A stretch of DNA of 64,000 bases from Mesostigma viride (taxonomy: Eukaryota; Streptophyta; Mesostigmatophyceae; Mesostigmatales; Mesostigmataceae): the NCBI GenBank assembly GCA_009746045.1, contig RPFO01000041.1, forward strand, positions 5,604,461 through 5,668,460, read 5' to 3'. Shown piece by piece: positions 62,884 to 64,000 of this stretch. Position numbers and translations under genes: made by a program. The notes beneath the pieces were generated by a model, which saw only the letters and a list, made by a program, of their open reading frames with translations, was not told the origin of the DNA and did no database searches. Each line of letters begins with the position of its first letter. The first letter of the stretch is position 1.

Positions 62884-64000
62884 GAGTTCGGCGCCGAGGT
62901 AGTTGCGGCAGAGGATGCGCATATTCTCTCGCTGCTCCTCGTTTTGGACAGGCAGTTTCCTAAGAATGGCGACCATCGCCGACGGTTTGCATCAGAGGTG
63001 GCGGCGGGTTTAAGAATTTCAGGTCCTTTCGAGCTGCGCCCGTCCTTTTTGGCGGGCCGCGTGCAGCCGAGAAGTCGGTCATCCTCCGCCAATCGTTTCA
63101 GAGCTTCCACCTCTTCTCATTAGTTTTTCGCCAGATCGAACCCGAGTCTTCTCGTAGTACGACTTTGGCGGACGACAAATATGGCTCCCGAACTCGCGTT
63201 TTCTGATGTCTCTCGATCTCGTTCTTGATCCGCTGTTTTCCAGATATGCTGCATGTTTTAATATTTCTCCTGAACCCGTTTTTCGGTTCCCGCGTCGTAA
63301 TTTTTCGGTCGATTTGTCACTCAAACCTCTCGGAAACGCGTTCCGTACACGCGATAATCCGTCTTCCGATGGCGCTTGATTTGTGTTGGCGGTCGCTTCG
63401 AACTTATGACAGAGGTAATGGAAACATCTCCTTCGGATTCGACACCCCACGTCAAAATCCCTCTGCGACTGCGAATGAACTTCGATGGTCTGCCGCGGCT
63501 TTTCCTTCTGCCTCCAGTCGGGGAGTTTTCTTTGTCCGAAATCTTTTCCATGTATTTGCGTTCGAGTTCGTCCAGAACGTTTTCATCCGTTTGATGGTAA
63601 ACCGACTCCAACTCCGTTTCGCTTTTGATACCAGAGATCGACGTCGTCTTCGAACTTGTTCGACAGGAACCTCGTTATTCTTGGACAGAGGGCTCGAACT
63701 GCCGGCGGGAGGGCATCGGGGAGGCGCCGTCCGACGGAAGGATGGGTGGATGAGATCGGAATAACGAGTGGTTTGTAGCGGGTTCGGCACAACTCGGCGT
63801 GTCCCTCGGGGTTCTTGACTGCTATCGTGTACAAACGCGGAATCCAGAGGGCTATCAAATATCCCTGTTTCGTCCGAGGATTTCGGTTCGTCCGAATAAT
63901 GCGACCATCTTACCACCCGGGGTCGCGACTGTTTGTGATTTCGGGTGCCTCGGCGTCGACGGAGGAGAGCGGGTTACGACGGGTTCGGTTACTGGGGCGG
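62884..64000 (-). pseudogene. Multiply frameshifted gene running off the right edge
   Basis: Protein-like segments on the minus strand appear in changing frames: VRWSHYSDEPKSSDETGIFD, YTIAVKNPEGHAELCRTRYK, VYHQTDENVLDELERKYMEK, VEALKRLAEDDRLLG, and finally MVAILRKLPVQNEEQRENMR to a TGA near 62881. At least five frame changes are needed. Domain identity is unknown. It could be a decayed gene, or two. Confidence 0.4.

Noticed and set aside
46000-64000. Direct assignment of 46-64 kb to a giant virus
   Set aside because: No capsid, polymerase, packaging or transcription hallmark is present, and two genes are spliced. Kept only as a hypothesis.

Overview
The window is nuclear DNA of a eukaryote with spliced genes and a dense load of transposable elements. 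The mix is a kinesin-14 gene, PAT/DIRS tyrosine-recombinase retroelements, Gypsy and Copia relatives, hAT and MITE DNA elements, and GC-rich coding sequence. This fits a unicellular or colonial alga, most likely a green alga, but that assignment is inference. No rRNA gene, organelle gene or taxonomic marker is present to fix it.

Region 1 (1-9.4 kb) holds a 40-copy 60-bp minisatellite, a 1.5-kb hAT element with a perfect 8-bp target duplication, and the last four exons of a kinesin-14 motor gene. The end of that gene (last codons, stop codon, 3' flank) has been copied tandemly about eight more times, and several of its splice boundaries also have nearby copies. A TTGAA pentamer array follows.

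Region 2 (9.4-46 kb) is a nest of transposons. It contains: a short PAT-like element with split direct repeats (9.4-11.4 kb); a decayed Gypsy element whose integrase ends in a PHD finger; that Gypsy element is broken by a MITE and by a short LTR element with AGTTAGC...GCTAACT ends; a decayed element (20.4-23.9 kb) of a related pol type; and an 18.5-kb full-length LTR element (27510-45986). The 18.5-kb element carries a 10-kb PAT element inside its reverse transcriptase gene, and the PAT element carries a Copia element. A paralogous empty site for the 18.5-kb insertion is present at about 25.9 kb. In both related pol genes the order is integrase, protease, reverse transcriptase, RNase H, and the RT catalytic box reads HGDD. 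I know of no described LTR lineage with this combination, so it is the best candidate for something undescribed in the retroelement part.

Region 3 (46-58 kb) is a cluster of genes in largely alternating orientation, most of them proteins with paired CxxC zinc-binding motifs: a treble-clef-like protein, a RING/TRAF-type finger protein, a six-CxxC protein, a MYND protein and another CxxC protein. Two have a single intron near the N-terminus. Their start regions share the motif GCCATAGCC, and three promoter regions in the last 12 kb carry heat-shock-element-like TTCnnGAA arrays, one of them a perfect four-unit element. Convergent gene ends are separated by repeats, including a hairpin with about 190-bp arms and tandem arrays. 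This looks like a co-regulated gene island and is the second candidate for an undescribed system.

Region 4 (58-64 kb) is compact, with short intergenic gaps and many frameshifted reading frames: a small membrane protein, an F-box-like protein, two proteins sharing a short cysteine-rich C-terminal or N-terminal motif, a Bro-like protein and a tRNA-Ile gene. The content resembles remnants of an integrated large DNA virus of algae. No viral hallmark gene (capsid, polymerase, packaging ATPase) is in the window, so this remains inference.
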